From: Chloroflexota bacterium
GTDB lineage: Bacteria > Chloroflexota > Limnocylindria > Limnocylindrales > CSP1-4
Length of the DNA stretch: 11,992 nt
Assembly: GCA_021777365.1 (NCBI GenBank)
Contig: JAJYDP010000088.1
Span: 1-11,992 of the forward strand
Direction of reading: 5' to 3'
The translations under genes and the position numbers were made by a program. Position 1 is the stretch's first letter. Each line of letters opens with the position of its first letter. Positions 1 through 6,986 of this stretch are shown here, in pieces. Below the pieces are notes generated by a model. It ran no database searches. It was not told the DNA's origin and saw only the letters and a list, made by a program, of their open reading frames with translations.

Positions 1-296
1 GCATACGTTGCGGCCGGAGCGGCGACGATGGCGCAGCCGACGGTGCCAGACGATCCGGTGATGGTCGAGAGGCAGGCGTAGCCGCTGGGATACTCGGCGA
101 TTGCCACGTCATAGGTAGACGCGGTCTTGGTCGCGAACGTGGCGGACACCGACAGATCGCCCGCGGCGTTCGTAGTCACGAATGTCCGGTTCGACGTGAA
201 GAAGTGGTCGGAATAGGTGTAGGACGCAGCGAGCGCCGACCCGGCGACGACCAGTGCCAACAGGCCCGCGAGGGCTACGGGAACGATCCTGCGCAT
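1..296 (-). CDS. Small secreted protein, 3'-truncated by window edge
   Basis: I do not recognise a family. The start is the ATG at 296-294, with a full SD (AAGGAGG) six bases upstream. The first 98 residues are visible and the gene runs off the left edge. Residues 1-23 form a typical Sec signal peptide: MRR, a hydrophobic Ala/Leu/Val core, then a likely signal peptidase I site after AGSALA. The mature part is rich in Thr, Ser, Ala and Tyr, with beta-strand-like alternation and two cysteines near residues 80 and 92 that could form a disulfide outside the membrane. It is the last gene visible in the minus-strand series, 88 bp after the glycosyltransferase. Such a product could be exported by the host cell, as a cargo or superinfection-type protein, but nothing in the sequence fixes a role. 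Confidence 0.75.
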   Translation of the reverse strand, partial: MRRIVPVALAGLLALVVAGSALAASYTYSDHFFTSNRTFVTTNAAGDLSVSATFATKTASTYDVAIAEYPSGYACLSTITGSSGTVGCAIVAAPAATY

Positions 297-384
297 AGCA
301 ATCCTCCTTGTGGTCAAGCGGAGGTGACCGCTCATTCCACCAGTTTACTCGTGGTTTGGGGCCCCTGACCCCGAACGTCCACTG
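297..384 (-). other. Intergenic leader before the secreted-protein gene
   Basis: This gap lies between the glycosyltransferase stop and the secreted-protein start. It holds an 8-bp GC palindrome (GGGGCCCC, near 359-366) and a small hairpin at 317-332 (AGCGG/CCGCT stem, six-base loop) just upstream of the SD. No U-tract follows either one. I see no convincing -35/-10 pair, so the secreted-protein gene may be read from upstream transcription. Confidence 0.4.
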
Positions 385-1476
385 TCACTCCATCGCGGCG
401 CGGTAGGCGTCGGCCCACTCGGCGACGCGGATGCGGTAGTCGTACTCGCCAGCGACCCGCTCGCGGGCGGCGGCCACGAGGTCTGCGCGGAGCGCCGGGC
501 TCTCGACGAGCCGACGCACCGCCCGGGTCCACTCGTCCGTATTCTTCGCCACCAGCCCGTCGGTGCCGTCCCGGATCACGTCGTACGGCGCCGGGCGCAT
601 CAGGCGCTGCGCGACCGTGGGGACCCCGGCGCAGGTGTACTCCAGCCAGTGCAGCTCGCTCTTGGCGCGGTCGAAGTCGTCGCCCACCAGCGGAGCCAGC
701 CCCACGTCCGCGTGGACGTTCGCCAGCGTCCGCGCGAACGTCGGGATGTCGCGGACGTAGCGGATCACCTCGTCGAAGTACTTGGGCGCGTCCGGCCCGC
801 CCTCGTACCCGAAGAACACCGTGCGAAGCCGCGCAGCCCTGACCGCCGCGGCCGCCTGTCCGCCGCGGTGCTTGCCGTCCACGACCTCACCGAAGTAGTC
901 TCGCAGGCGGCTCTCCGCACTGGCGTAGAACAGGGCCGTGAGCGGACGGTCGGGCTTCTCGGTGGTGGGGCGGTAGATGGCCGGGTCGACGGCGTTGCGG
1001 ATCACCACGACGCGGCGGTTGTACGACCCGTAGCGAGCCGCGAGGGCTGGCGTGGCGACCGTCACGAGCGTGGCCTTGCGGGCCATCTCGCGGATGAAGT
1101 CGGCCTCCCGCTGGGCGATGGGGTACTGGCTGTTCCACCGCCCCATCGTCAGCGGGTCGTCGTCGGTGTCGTACAGGATCGGCTTCCGCCCCACCGCCCA
1201 GTCCCACGCCCAGCGCGTGGCGCTGAACGGCCGGTACCCCGCGCGGACGACCGACTGGACCTCGCGGAGCGTGTCGTAGAACCGGCGGAACACCACCACG
1301 TCCGCCCACTCCAGCGGCTCGGTGTCGAACGTCTCGCCGTCCCCGGCGATGCCGGAGACGTAGCGCGGCTCGATCCCGAGTGCCCGCAGCGGTGCGTCGA
1401 ACTGCGAGCCCCGGAAGTACGGGCACGGCATCTGGTGGTCGTGCCCGTAGTACAGGACGCGGAGCGGGTCGGACGT
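385..1476 (-). CDS. GT-B fold glycosyltransferase (GT4/Glycos_transf_1 type)
   Basis: Likely transfers a sugar from a nucleotide-sugar donor; the acceptor is unknown and could be a virion protein or host glycan. The N-terminal RVLYYGHDHQMP segment resembles the first beta strand of a GT-B Rossmann domain. The motif YDTDDD (about residues 103-107) is common in phage-type members. The C-terminal nucleotide-binding domain carries KSELHWLEYTCAGVP (about 272-286), an E-x7-E-like donor-site motif, followed by DGTDGLVA and a helical tail. The first ATG (1431) would delete strand beta1. The frame is open upstream to an ACG at 1474-1476, preceded by AGGAG with 8-nt spacing, so I place the start there, giving 363 aa. 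An ACG start is unusual and unproven. It follows the structural-protein gene by 19 nt, which suggests co-transcription and possibly virion glycosylation (inference). Confidence 0.85.
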   Translation of the reverse strand, partial: TSDPLRVLYYGHDHQMPCPYFRGSQFDAPLRALGIEPRYVSGIAGDGETFDTEPLEWADVVVFRRFYDTLREVQSVVRAGYRPFSATRWAWDWAVGRKPILYDTDDDPLTMGRWNSQYPIAQREADFIREMARKATLVTVATPALAARYGSYNRRVVVIRNAVDPAIYRPTTEKPDRPLTALFYASAESRLRDYFGEVVDGKHRGGQAAAAVRAARLRTVFFGYEGGPDAPKYFDEVIRYVRDIPTFARTLANVHADVGLAPLVGDDFDRAKSELHWLEYTCAGVPTVAQRLMRPAPYDVIRDGTDGLVAKNTDEWTRAVRRLVESPALRADLVAAARERVAGEYDYRIRVAEWADAYRAAME

Positions 1477-1484
1477 GGCGGCTT

Positions 1485-1489
1485 CTCCT
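1485..1489 (-). promoter_or_regulatory. SD for ACG-initiated glycosyltransferase
   Basis: AGGAG on the minus strand lies eight bases upstream of the in-frame ACG at 1476-1474. No ATG, GTG or TTG occurs in frame until the ATG at 1431, which lies past the first beta strand. Confidence 0.5.
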
Positions 1490-1495
1490 CTGGGT

Positions 1496-2539
1496 CTAAA
1501 ACGTAATCGTCCAGCCGTTGAGCTGGATCGTGTCCCCGTTGGCCGCGACGGTCGCGCTGGCGTTGAGCAGCGTCTCCAGCATCGGGATCGTCCCGGCTGC
1601 CGCGAGGCTGTTGAACAGGACCACCTTGTAGATCGTCACCGACGATGCGCCGGTGTACGTCCACGTGTGCAGGAACTCCTCCTGCCCGGCCCCGGGGAAC
1701 GTCGGGCTGGTCGCGCCGCCGTAGCCCGCGTACGCCCGCGCGAGCCCGCTCGTCGTCTGCTCGGTGGCCGTGCCGGTGGCCGTGCCGTCCCCCCACAGCC
1801 CGTCGGCCGAGCGCGTCACGTCCGTCGCCGTCGGCGTGGTCGAGGAGGTGGACAGCGCGACCCACCACGTCGGGAGCGACTGAGGCATGACGAACGCCGC
1901 CGACGCGGACGAGGGCGTGGTCCCCGCCGCTCCGGTGAGCGGCAGCGCGTACCACTGGTCGACCGTGATAACCGTGCCAGTGTTCGACAGGATCACGCCG
2001 ACGACCGGGTTCGTGAACGCATCGGCCGTGATGGCGTTCGCCACGAACAGCGCGTGCCCCTGCAGGCCCGCGTTGCCCGCCGACGAGGTGGCGGTCGGGT
2101 ATGTCCCGGTGCCTGTCCACGTCGTTGCCGTCGGGGCGGTCGCCGTGCCGGTGGCCGCGAGGCCGTTGAGGCTGGCCCCGATGTCCCCGAACGTGACGAT
2201 GCGCTGGAACTGGTCGCGCCCGACGTTGAGGCGCAGGTTGTGCGTGCGCCGGATCTCGCGGTACACGCGCCGCTGCATCCCGTACGCGCCGTCACGCCAC
2301 TCGCTGCCGACGAGCACCGGCTGGGTGAACGCGCAGGGGTCCTGCACCAGCTCGCGCGGGTGGACGCGGGTGCCGTCCGGCACGAGGCTCGTGGTCCGCA
2401 CCTCCACCGGGTCGAGGTAGCGCCGGTAGCCGGCCACGAACGAGGCCGGGTCGAGGATGCCGCGGGCGAGGAACCCGAGGTCCTCGGACACGCTGCGGCG
2501 GAAGCCGCTGGGGCGGCGCGAGACGAAGTCGTGGATCAC
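1496..2539 (-). CDS. Phage virion structural protein (decoration/fibre-like)
   Basis: A 347-aa protein with GTG start and strong SD (AGGAGG, four bases away). The N-terminal ~130 residues are mixed and charged, with RRVYREIRRTHNLRLNVGRD. The rest is very rich in Thr, Ala, Ser and Gly with runs such as GTATAPTATTWTGTGT, typical of beta-rich virion surface proteins. The C-terminus, with hydrophobic strands ending in GDTIQLNGWTITF, resembles the terminal strand of many phage head or tail structural proteins. No enzymatic motif is visible. Its position downstream of the capsid gene and before a glycosyltransferase fits a decoration, head-fibre or minor tail protein. The Thr/Ser-rich surface would suit O-glycosylation, but that is only inference. 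The exact family is not recognised. Confidence 0.75.
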   Translation of the reverse strand: MIHDFVSRRPSGFRRSVSEDLGFLARGILDPASFVAGYRRYLDPVEVRTTSLVPDGTRVHPRELVQDPCAFTQPVLVGSEWRDGAYGMQRRVYREIRRTHNLRLNVGRDQFQRIVTFGDIGASLNGLAATGTATAPTATTWTGTGTYPTATSSAGNAGLQGHALFVANAITADAFTNPVVGVILSNTGTVITVDQWYALPLTGAAGTTPSSASAAFVMPQSLPTWWVALSTSSTTPTATDVTRSADGLWGDGTATGTATEQTTSGLARAYAGYGGATSPTFPGAGQEEFLHTWTYTGASSVTIYKVVLFNSLAAAGTIPMLETLLNASATVAANGDTIQLNGWTITF

Positions 2540-2562
2540 TGACCCTCCTGTCGGGAACGACG

Positions 2563-2577
2563 GCGCCGCTTCGGCGC
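2563..2577 (-). other. Intercistronic GC hairpin
   Basis: GCGCCG/CGGCGC arms around a three-base loop sit in the 81-nt gap between the Cys-rich gene ending at 2621 and the structural gene starting at 2539. No U-tract follows, so it is more likely an mRNA stability or processing element than an intrinsic terminator. Confidence 0.35.
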
Positions 2578-2620
2578 GACTCTCCCCTGCCGGTGCGGCG
2601 CCACCGCCGGCGGGGGCCGA

Positions 2621-2836
2621 TCAGTAGCCCGCCGGCCGCACCCCGCGCTCGGAGTCCGGCAGGCGACCGGCCTTGTGCGCCCTGCTGGCGCAGCGCCGGC
2701 AGAGATACGCAGCCCGCGAGCCGTAGTAGGCGATGTGCTGGTGACAGAAGCTGCCGCCGCAGTCGGCGCACTGCTCGACGACGTAGCCGCGACTCAGGCG
2801 CGCGCACAGCGGACAGAGCGCGGCCGATCGTCCCAG
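2621..2836 (-). CDS. Small zinc-finger-like protein (71 aa)
   Basis: The frame encodes a compact Cys/His-rich protein: CPLC near the start, then CADC, CHQH and CRRC, enough ligands for two zinc sites in a treble-clef or RING-like arrangement. The family is not recognised; small zinc proteins of this kind often mediate protein or nucleic acid contacts in phages. No ATG, GTG or TTG precedes the first CPLC. An in-frame CTG at 2836-2834 has GGAGG eight bases upstream and gives 71 aa, so CTG initiation is my choice. The SD overlaps the stop of the preceding gene (TAG at 2844-2842), which suggests translational coupling. Confidence 0.65.
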   Translation of the reverse strand: MGRSAALCPLCARLSRGYVVEQCADCGGSFCHQHIAYYGSRAAYLCRRCASRAHKAGRLPDSERGVRPAGY

Positions 2837-2841
2837 TGAGG

Positions 2842-3213
2842 CTACCTCCGCGCGCGCCGCGCCGGAGCGGGCCGGTCCGCGAGCACCGTCGCCGCGCTGA
2901 CGAGCCGCTCGCCCATCTGGCGCACGGCCGCGGACGCCTCGTCCTCGCGCTGCTGGAACTCGTCCAGTTGCTCGCCGGTGAGCGGGATGCCCTTGCCCTG
3001 CGGCTCCAGCGTCCCGTCGGCCCGGCGGCGGTACGACTGGTACCGCGGCGTCTCGACCCAGCCCAGCCTGCGGAGGTACGGCGCGCACGCGTCGCAGTCG
3101 ACCGCCATCGGGGAGCGGTCGCCCTCCTTCGGCGGCTCGGCCCGAACGTGCTGGTGGCCCGTCTCGGGGATCGAGACGGCGGTGGTGCGGTAGTCGGTGT
3201 AGAGGACGGTCAC
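2842..3213 (-). CDS. Hypothetical phage protein with CDAC motif (123 aa)
   Basis: The start is GTG at 3213, overlapping the previous gene's stop in a GTGA junction, with AGGAG seven bases upstream. The N-terminal part is strand-rich (TVLYTDYRTTAVSI). A central VDCDACAPYLRRLGW segment provides one Cys pair; the C-terminal ~50 residues are charged and helical with Gln/Glu repeats, ending in an Arg/Ala tail. No known catalytic motif is visible. The four-base overlap implies co-translation with its upstream neighbour. A function cannot be assigned; a small structural or regulatory accessory protein is possible. Confidence 0.7.
   Translation of the reverse strand: MTVLYTDYRTTAVSIPETGHQHVRAEPPKEGDRSPMAVDCDACAPYLRRLGWVETPRYQSYRRRADGTLEPQGKGIPLTGEQLDEFQQREDEASAAVRQMGERLVSAATVLADRPAPARRARR
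2845..2849 (-). promoter_or_regulatory. SD for CTG-initiated zinc-finger protein
   Basis: GGAGG on the minus strand lies eight bases upstream of CTG 2836-2834. It is embedded in the last codons of the upstream gene. Confidence 0.5.
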
Positions 3214-3485
3214 ACTGACGCTCCTTCGACCTCTCGCCCGCAGCGCGGGCACGTTCGCTCCCAATCCCACAGGCCGCGCCGGCAGCACGACCGACTGGCG
3301 GTCCGCGTGGCGCGGGAGGGCTTCACCTCGATCAGCGCGTCGTAGCGCCGGAGGGCCGACGAGCCGCGGATCGCCGCAGCCTGCTCGTCCGTGACGTGGA
3401 TGCGGCCGCGATGGTCGGCGTGGATCGACCCCCCGCCGTCGAAGTCGACGCCGCGTGCGCCGCCGAGCAGCGCGAAGTCCGGCAT
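3210..3485 (-). CDS. Hypothetical small Cys-containing protein (91 aa)
   Basis: The start is the ATG at 3485 with GGAGGG seven bases upstream. The open frame extends further upstream, but that part is Arg-rich, lacks a good SD, and runs through a large inverted repeat, so it is excluded. The N-terminal half is Gly/Asp-rich. Residues near 65-85 carry a CC pair and then CPRCG, a possible zinc knuckle. It overlaps the next gene by four bases, showing that it is translated. No family is recognised. Confidence 0.7.
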   Translation of the reverse strand: MPDFALLGGARGVDFDGGGSIHADHRGRIHVTDEQAAAIRGSSALRRYDALIEVKPSRATRTASRSCCRRGLWDWERTCPRCGREVEGASV

Positions 3486-3505
3486 GCCGTATCCCTCCGA
3501 TGCGA

Positions 3506-3555
3506 CGACGGGTGCCCGCCTGAAACCCCCGAGAGTATGGGATGGGCACCCGTCG
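3506..3555 (-). repeat. 12-bp perfect inverted repeat, 26-nt loop
   Basis: The arms CGACGGGTGCCC (3506-3517) and GGGCACCCGTCG (3544-3555) are perfectly complementary. They lie 20 nt upstream of the 91-aa gene start, so in the minus-strand transcript a large hairpin would form ahead of its SD. There is no U-tract. It could be a transcript processing site, an attenuating structure or a protein-binding site. Confidence 0.6.
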
Positions 3556-3756
3556 CCTATGCGCTTCCGGCCAGCCTCGCGGCTGCCTCGTGTTGGTGGG
3601 GAGGCTTCACGCACCTCCCGTGAGCGTCCTGTTCGAGCCGCGGAGGCCGGTCGGCACAGACGCAGCGGAGCCCTCAACGGTGGCTCGACGACCTCACCTT
3701 ACGCGCGAGGCTCGGCAGGCAGCCCGTCCGGCGCGGGTACCGTCCTGCGGCGGTGG

Positions 3757-3776
3757 GGCCGGGTGCCAGCCCGGCC
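3757..3776 (-). other. Hairpin just downstream of tRNA-Gln
   Basis: A perfect 7-bp stem (GGCCGGG/CCCGGCC) with a six-base loop starts eight bases after the tRNA CCA end. It could protect or help process the tRNA 3' end, or stop transcription. The U-tract of an intrinsic terminator is missing, so I do not call it a terminator. Confidence 0.4.
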
Positions 3777-3784
3777 TCGTGTGG

Positions 3785-3858
3785 TGGCAGCGGGCCGTGG
3801 AGTCGAACCACGGTCTGACGGTCCAGAGCCGCCCGTCGTACCTCTGAACGAGCCCGCT
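3785..3858 (-). tRNA. tRNA-Gln (anticodon CTG), CCA encoded
   Basis: The minus strand folds as a cloverleaf. The acceptor stem AGCGGGC/GCCCGCT has 7 of 7 pairs. The D-arm has a three-pair stem. The anticodon stem GGCGG/CCGTC has loop CTCTGGA, with U33 and anticodon CUG at 3824-3826 reading CAG. The T-arm CGTGG/CCACG has loop TTCGACT. The discriminator G is followed by an encoded CCA. Phage-borne tRNAs commonly supplement translation of codon-biased virion genes or replace host tRNAs cut by defence nucleases; which applies here cannot be told. Confidence 0.9.
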
Positions 3859-3905
3859 GTGGTGGCGCGACGGGGGACTCAACGTTCGATCCGCTGGCCT
3901 GTGCC

Positions 3906-3926
3906 GGCAGGTTCGGTGGGCCTGCC
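3906..3926 (-). other. Hairpin upstream of tRNA-Gln
   Basis: GGCAGG (3906-3911) pairs with CCTGCC (3921-3926) around a nine-base loop, about 48 nt ahead of the tRNA 5' end. It may be a processing or protective stem. Confidence 0.35.
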
Positions 3927-4116
3927 ACAGACGAGGCCTCGCGGCCTCAGCCCCCTACGCCCTCTCGTCGGACTGCGCGCCGTGCGTAGTCTAGCCCCCT
4001 GCCGGTCCAGTAACCAGCTTTCAGCCGAGGGTTTCACTCGGGGCATCGGGGGCGAGCCGGACCCGTTTCTTCCGCCCGAGAGGCTGACGCCCGTCGCTGG
4101 GCTGCGGTATCCGGCG

Positions 4117-4533
4117 TCACGGAGTGTACGTCCCGCTGACGCCGCGCTCCTCGCGGTCGCGCCGGCGGGACTCCAGCCAGTGCAGCGCCTCCTCGCAGTG
4201 GGTGATCGCGAGGCTCGTCTCCCGGCTGGGGGTGTTCGGCTCGTGATTGAGTTGGCGGAGTCGCTGGATGACGAGCGGCAGGATCGTCTCGGGAACGTCA
4301 CCGACGAGCTGTCCGCCGGTGAGGGATCGCGGGCGGTCCTGCCACACGATCCGCGAGCCGAGCGGGCTTCGCGAGGCGGTCGTCCCGTCAGGAGCGTCCA
4401 CCCGTTCGTACGACGCGATCTGCACGATCGGGTCGTTGTCCTCGCTGACGGGGCACATCGAGAAGTACTCGCCGAAGTCGCGCCAGTACGCACCGTTGGC
4501 TCCGACGACGACTCGGGCAGGCAGGTCGGGCAT
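4117..4533 (-). CDS. Hypothetical phage protein; C-terminus weakly Acb2-like
   Basis: A 138-aa protein starting at ATG 4533 with GGAGGAGG five bases upstream. The N-terminal half is strand-like, with RVVVGANGAYWRDFGEYFSM. The C-terminal half is two helices with PSRETSLAITHCEEALHWL (about residues 103-121), followed by a basic segment and GVSGTYTP. The pattern SRE-SLA(I/L)T-x2-EEA-x2-W is the signature I associate with Acb2-type cyclic-oligonucleotide sponges that block CBASS, and with related short phage proteins. The N-terminal half is extra compared with minimal Acb2 (about 90-100 aa). The call rests on motif memory alone; an unrelated helical hairpin is possible. It stands alone between the capsid gene and the tRNA. 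Confidence 0.7.
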   Translation of the reverse strand: MPDLPARVVVGANGAYWRDFGEYFSMCPVSEDNDPIVQIASYERVDAPDGTTASRSPLGSRIVWQDRPRSLTGGQLVGDVPETILPLVIQRLRQLNHEPNTPSRETSLAITHCEEALHWLESRRRDREERGVSGTYTP

Positions 4534-4805
4534 GTTGCCCTCCTCCGGGGCATGCTGCCCCGCTGTGGCCGAGCGGTCACGGCCTATCCGCTCGCGTCCA
4601 GCACTCCCGTCCGACCGGCCCGGCCGTCGACACTTCCGAGTGGATACGGAGCCGCCCGGAACCGGGACGCGGTGGCTGGATCGGCATGTAGTCGATGCCG
4701 CCCCATTGACGCAGGGGCGGCCTCCGCGGCTCCAGTTCGGTCCGGTGTCAGCCTCTCACGACTGATCGTCCCGTCCTCGCGGCCTGTGAGCGTGCCGCGC
4801 TGGAG
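4534..4805 (-). other. Gap downstream of capsid gene with GC hairpin
   Basis: This 272-nt gap carries one strong hairpin at 4697-4721: an 8-bp stem GCCGCCCC/GGGGCGGC with a nine-base loop, about 85 nt after the capsid stop. It lacks a U-tract; it could be a 3' end stabiliser or a factor-dependent termination site. A 40-codon frame in the gap has no SD and is not called. Confidence 0.45.
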
Positions 4806-5956
4806 CTAACTCCAGTCGCCGTTCGCCGTCGAGCCGGTCCTCTGGATGCCCTGAATGATGCCGCTCAGCTGGGGAGCGACCGAGAACAGGGTCCCGTAGA
4901 GGAAGATCGAGTAGCGGAACGTCGGGTCGATGACCGGCCACGCGACGGACACGTAGTCCTGCACGTTCCGGATCTCCCACGCGTTGCCCACGTTGGAGAA
5001 GGACATCGGCACCTGATACGAGAACAGGAACGCCGTGCCCTGCGTGAGCCACGGGTGGACGACGATGCGCACGACCGACCGCGTGAACGGGTTGACGAAC
5101 TGCGACACCGCAGCGCCGGCCCGCACGTTGTCGATCTCGTCCTGCGTGATGAACAGGTTGTACGCCTGCTGCCCGCCGGACGCGAGGCTGAGGAGGTTCT
5201 GGCTGAAGTTGCTCAGGTCCAGAGCCTCGGCCACCAGCTCCTGCGGGTCGGCCCGGAAGCCGCCGTTGACGCTGGTGTTCGTCGTGCCGCTGTTGTCGTA
5301 CAGCCCGGCGAGCGCGTCGCTGAGGAGCGCTGCCGTGATGGACGACCCGGCCTTCTGGTTGATGTACCCGCCGGTGAACGACCCGTCGGAGGGGTACGTC
5401 CCCGACTGGGTGTTGCCCGTGAGGACCGCCAGCAGACCGTCGTAGTCGTAGTTCGACCCGGTGCCGCTGTCGGTGGTGGGCGGCTGGGTGCCGCCCGTGG
5501 GGAGCGCGCCCTGCAGGGTGTACTTGTACGCCCCGACGTTCGACGCCATCAGGTAGTACGTCCCTGCGGCCGTACCGGTGGTGACGTAGAGGTCGTACTG
5601 GAGCGCGCCCGCCGAGGGCGAGATCGCCACGTCCACGACCTGCCCGGCCGAGACTCCGACGTTCGCGGCGGCCGAGGCTGCCGTCTCGCCGTAGTAGTTC
5701 TTGGCGACCACCTTGACGTACACGTCCGACGTGACGCCGGTGAGCGCCGTCTCGTTCGACGTGGCCGTCCGGGCAGTCAGCGACGGGGCTGCCGGGGTGG
5801 AGATGTTGTTGTACATGCCGGCGATGATCTGGTGCTCCTCGGCCAGCATCGCCTCCTGCAGCAGGATGAGGTTGACGAGCGACGAGATGTCCTCGAAGCC
5901 CTGTCCGGCGAACTGGGCCAGCCACGAGGCCGCCTCGGTCAGCCCAAAGAACTTGT
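4806..5956 (-). CDS. Major capsid protein, exon 3 (C-terminal, HK97 fold)
   Basis: Encodes residues 228-610 of the spliced capsid. It starts with the last two bases of a split Tyr codon, so the joined sequence reads VIVP-Y-KFFGLTEAASW. The first part (residues 229-278) continues the HK97-type core with QGFEDISSLVNLILLQEAM. Residues about 281-387 are an FN3/Ig-like insertion: strands with SDVYVKVVAKNYYGE and GALQYDLYVTT, ending PTGGTQPP. The chain then returns to the capsid fold, with RADPQELVAEAL, then VRIVVHPWLTQGTAFLFSY and a C-terminus of APQLSGIIQGIQ. Ig-like insertions are known in actinophage and other HK97-type capsids and would project from the shell. Without splicing this exon has no SD and its first ATG lies 36 codons inside, supporting exon status. 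Confidence 0.9.
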
Positions 5957-6986
5957 CGATCTGTTACCCCGAAGTCTTGACGACTTCGTGGCCGGGTCGT
6001 TTCCGCCCGGCTCTGCACGTCTCCGTGCAGACCTGACTATGTCACGATCTGGAGCGAGCGAAGTAGCAGGGAAGTCCACAGTACCGGCCACGACGGTTGG
6101 GTCGCGTCGTGAACGTCTTGCCGCATCCGATGCAGACGTGCTCGACATCTGGCCCCGCCCATCGGGGATGTGTCGGCCCGGCAAACCGGGTACGGATCGT
6201 GTACTGAGGCTCCTTGTCTGCTACCAGCCCGTGGGCATCGACGACCCGCTCGATACAGGCGCTGGCATCCCGATTGATCTCGCTGCCGGTAAACCGGTGG
6301 ACTCGATAGCCCGCTGCCGCGAGAGCCGCGTCGCGAGCGATGTCCTTCCGGTGCCGGAGGCTCAGCTGATGCTGAGCGCCGTCGGCCTCGATGATGATGG
6401 GTGCCTGATTGACCTCGATGTCGACGAGGTACCTGCCGAGCAGGAGCGAGTGTGTGCTGAACCCGATGCCGCGGGCTCGCAGTGCATCGTGCAGTCGAAG
6501 CTCGATGGGAGAGTTCACCGCTGGCCCTGCCATCGTCGGTAGGCGATGGAGGAGTGACTGGCGATGGCTCTCTCGGAACGACTCCGTTTGGGTGCTCCGC
6601 AGGTGCGCGGCGCGTCGTTCCTGACTCCATGTCGTCCCGGGTCGATTGCCTCTTGGCCGTGTGACCCGTGCCTCACGGAGGATCGGCTTGACTGCTCGAT
6701 GGAACTCGCGGCCGAGGACCTCTACCGTCTCTCCATCGACGTATCGGCGGATGATCTCCGCCCGCTCGTCGACGGTCAGCGGCTGCCAGCCCTTCGGCCT
6801 CGTCATGCCTAATAGCTTACTCTATCTCCAGATCCCGCGCGTGTAGTCGATACGGACTCGCCCCTCGGCAGTGAGGGGATTGCCTCGGCGTCGTCCACAT
6901 GTCCGGCAGGTGCCGCGAAGGAGGTTCGCCGATACAGCGCGGTTCTTCACTCGCGCGTCGCCGCGCGAGGCCCCACTAGTGCTTGT
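5957..6986 (-). mobile_element. Group I intron 2 in capsid gene (1030 nt, with HEG)
   Basis: Self-splicing intron interrupting a Tyr codon (phase 1) of the capsid gene. P1: exon CCCU plus intron AC pairs with GUGGGG (6976-6971), with the U.G wobble exactly at the splice site (U6987/G6974). P2 is an 8-bp hairpin with GCGA tetraloop (6950-6969). P3 is CCGCGC (6937-6942) with GCGCGG (6835-6840). P5 is a hairpin at 6861-6878. P7 pairs GACTA (6844-6848) with TAGTC (6035-6039). Three 3' hairpins follow, the second with loop CGGAAACGA, then GGGGTAACAG, ATCG and the splice site. The last base is G, as in group I introns. The endonuclease gene sits between the two strands of P7, in the P8 region. Helix names are assigned by eye. 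Confidence 0.88.
6042..6806 (-). CDS. Intron 2 homing endonuclease, DUF559/Vsr-like (EDxHD type)
   Basis: A 254-aa protein, ATG start, inside intron 2. It likely cuts the intronless capsid gene so that the intron is copied in by repair. Residues 11-36 look like a helix-turn-helix. The nuclease domain (about 98-195) carries the Vsr/DUF559 pattern: E102 in PIELRLHDAL, D129 in GRYLVDIEV, then IIIEADGAQH with E140, D142 and H146, and D155/D159 in KDIARD. This matches the EDxHD layout of phage homing nucleases such as I-Bth0305I. A C-terminal zinc knuckle (C225, C228, C243, C247) probably contacts DNA. The stop TGA overlaps the start of the S/P7 strand, so the gene ends where the ribozyme core resumes. 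No clear SD precedes the ATG. Confidence 0.85.
   Translation of the reverse strand: MTRPKGWQPLTVDERAEIIRRYVDGETVEVLGREFHRAVKPILREARVTRPRGNRPGTTWSQERRAAHLRSTQTESFRESHRQSLLHRLPTMAGPAVNSPIELRLHDALRARGIGFSTHSLLLGRYLVDIEVNQAPIIIEADGAQHQLSLRHRKDIARDAALAAAGYRVHRFTGSEINRDASACIERVVDAHGLVADKEPQYTIRTRFAGPTHPRWAGPDVEHVCIGCGKTFTTRPNRRGRYCGLPCYFARSRS

Larger units (their letters stand above)
3486..4116 (-). other. Protein-free interval containing tRNA-Gln
   Basis: This 631-bp stretch separates the two groups of minus-strand genes. It holds the 3506-3555 inverted repeat, a hairpin at 3757-3776, tRNA-Gln at 3785-3858 and another hairpin at 3906-3926. Frames crossing it are Arg/Ala/Pro-rich, lack SD sequences and disagree with one another, so I call no protein here. 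A promoter for the tRNA is plausible around 3980-4020 but not clear enough to annotate. Confidence 0.6.

Noticed and set aside
3549..3677. Longer N-termini for the 91-aa and 123-aa genes
   Set aside because: The extensions are Arg-rich, run through the inverted repeat and preceding gene, and both genes have good SDs at the chosen starts.
3859..3947. Second tRNA upstream of tRNA-Gln (3' end resembles GGCGCGACGGGG-type tRNA ends)
   Set aside because: The T-arm does not pair, no loop offers U33 with a 5-bp anticodon stem, and the acceptor match is imperfect.
4697..4721. Intrinsic terminator after the capsid gene
   Set aside because: Strong hairpin but no U-tract on either strand.
5939..6184. 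Small open frame covering the 3' part of intron 2
   Set aside because: It has no SD and overlaps structured ribozyme sequence; the intron model explains the region.
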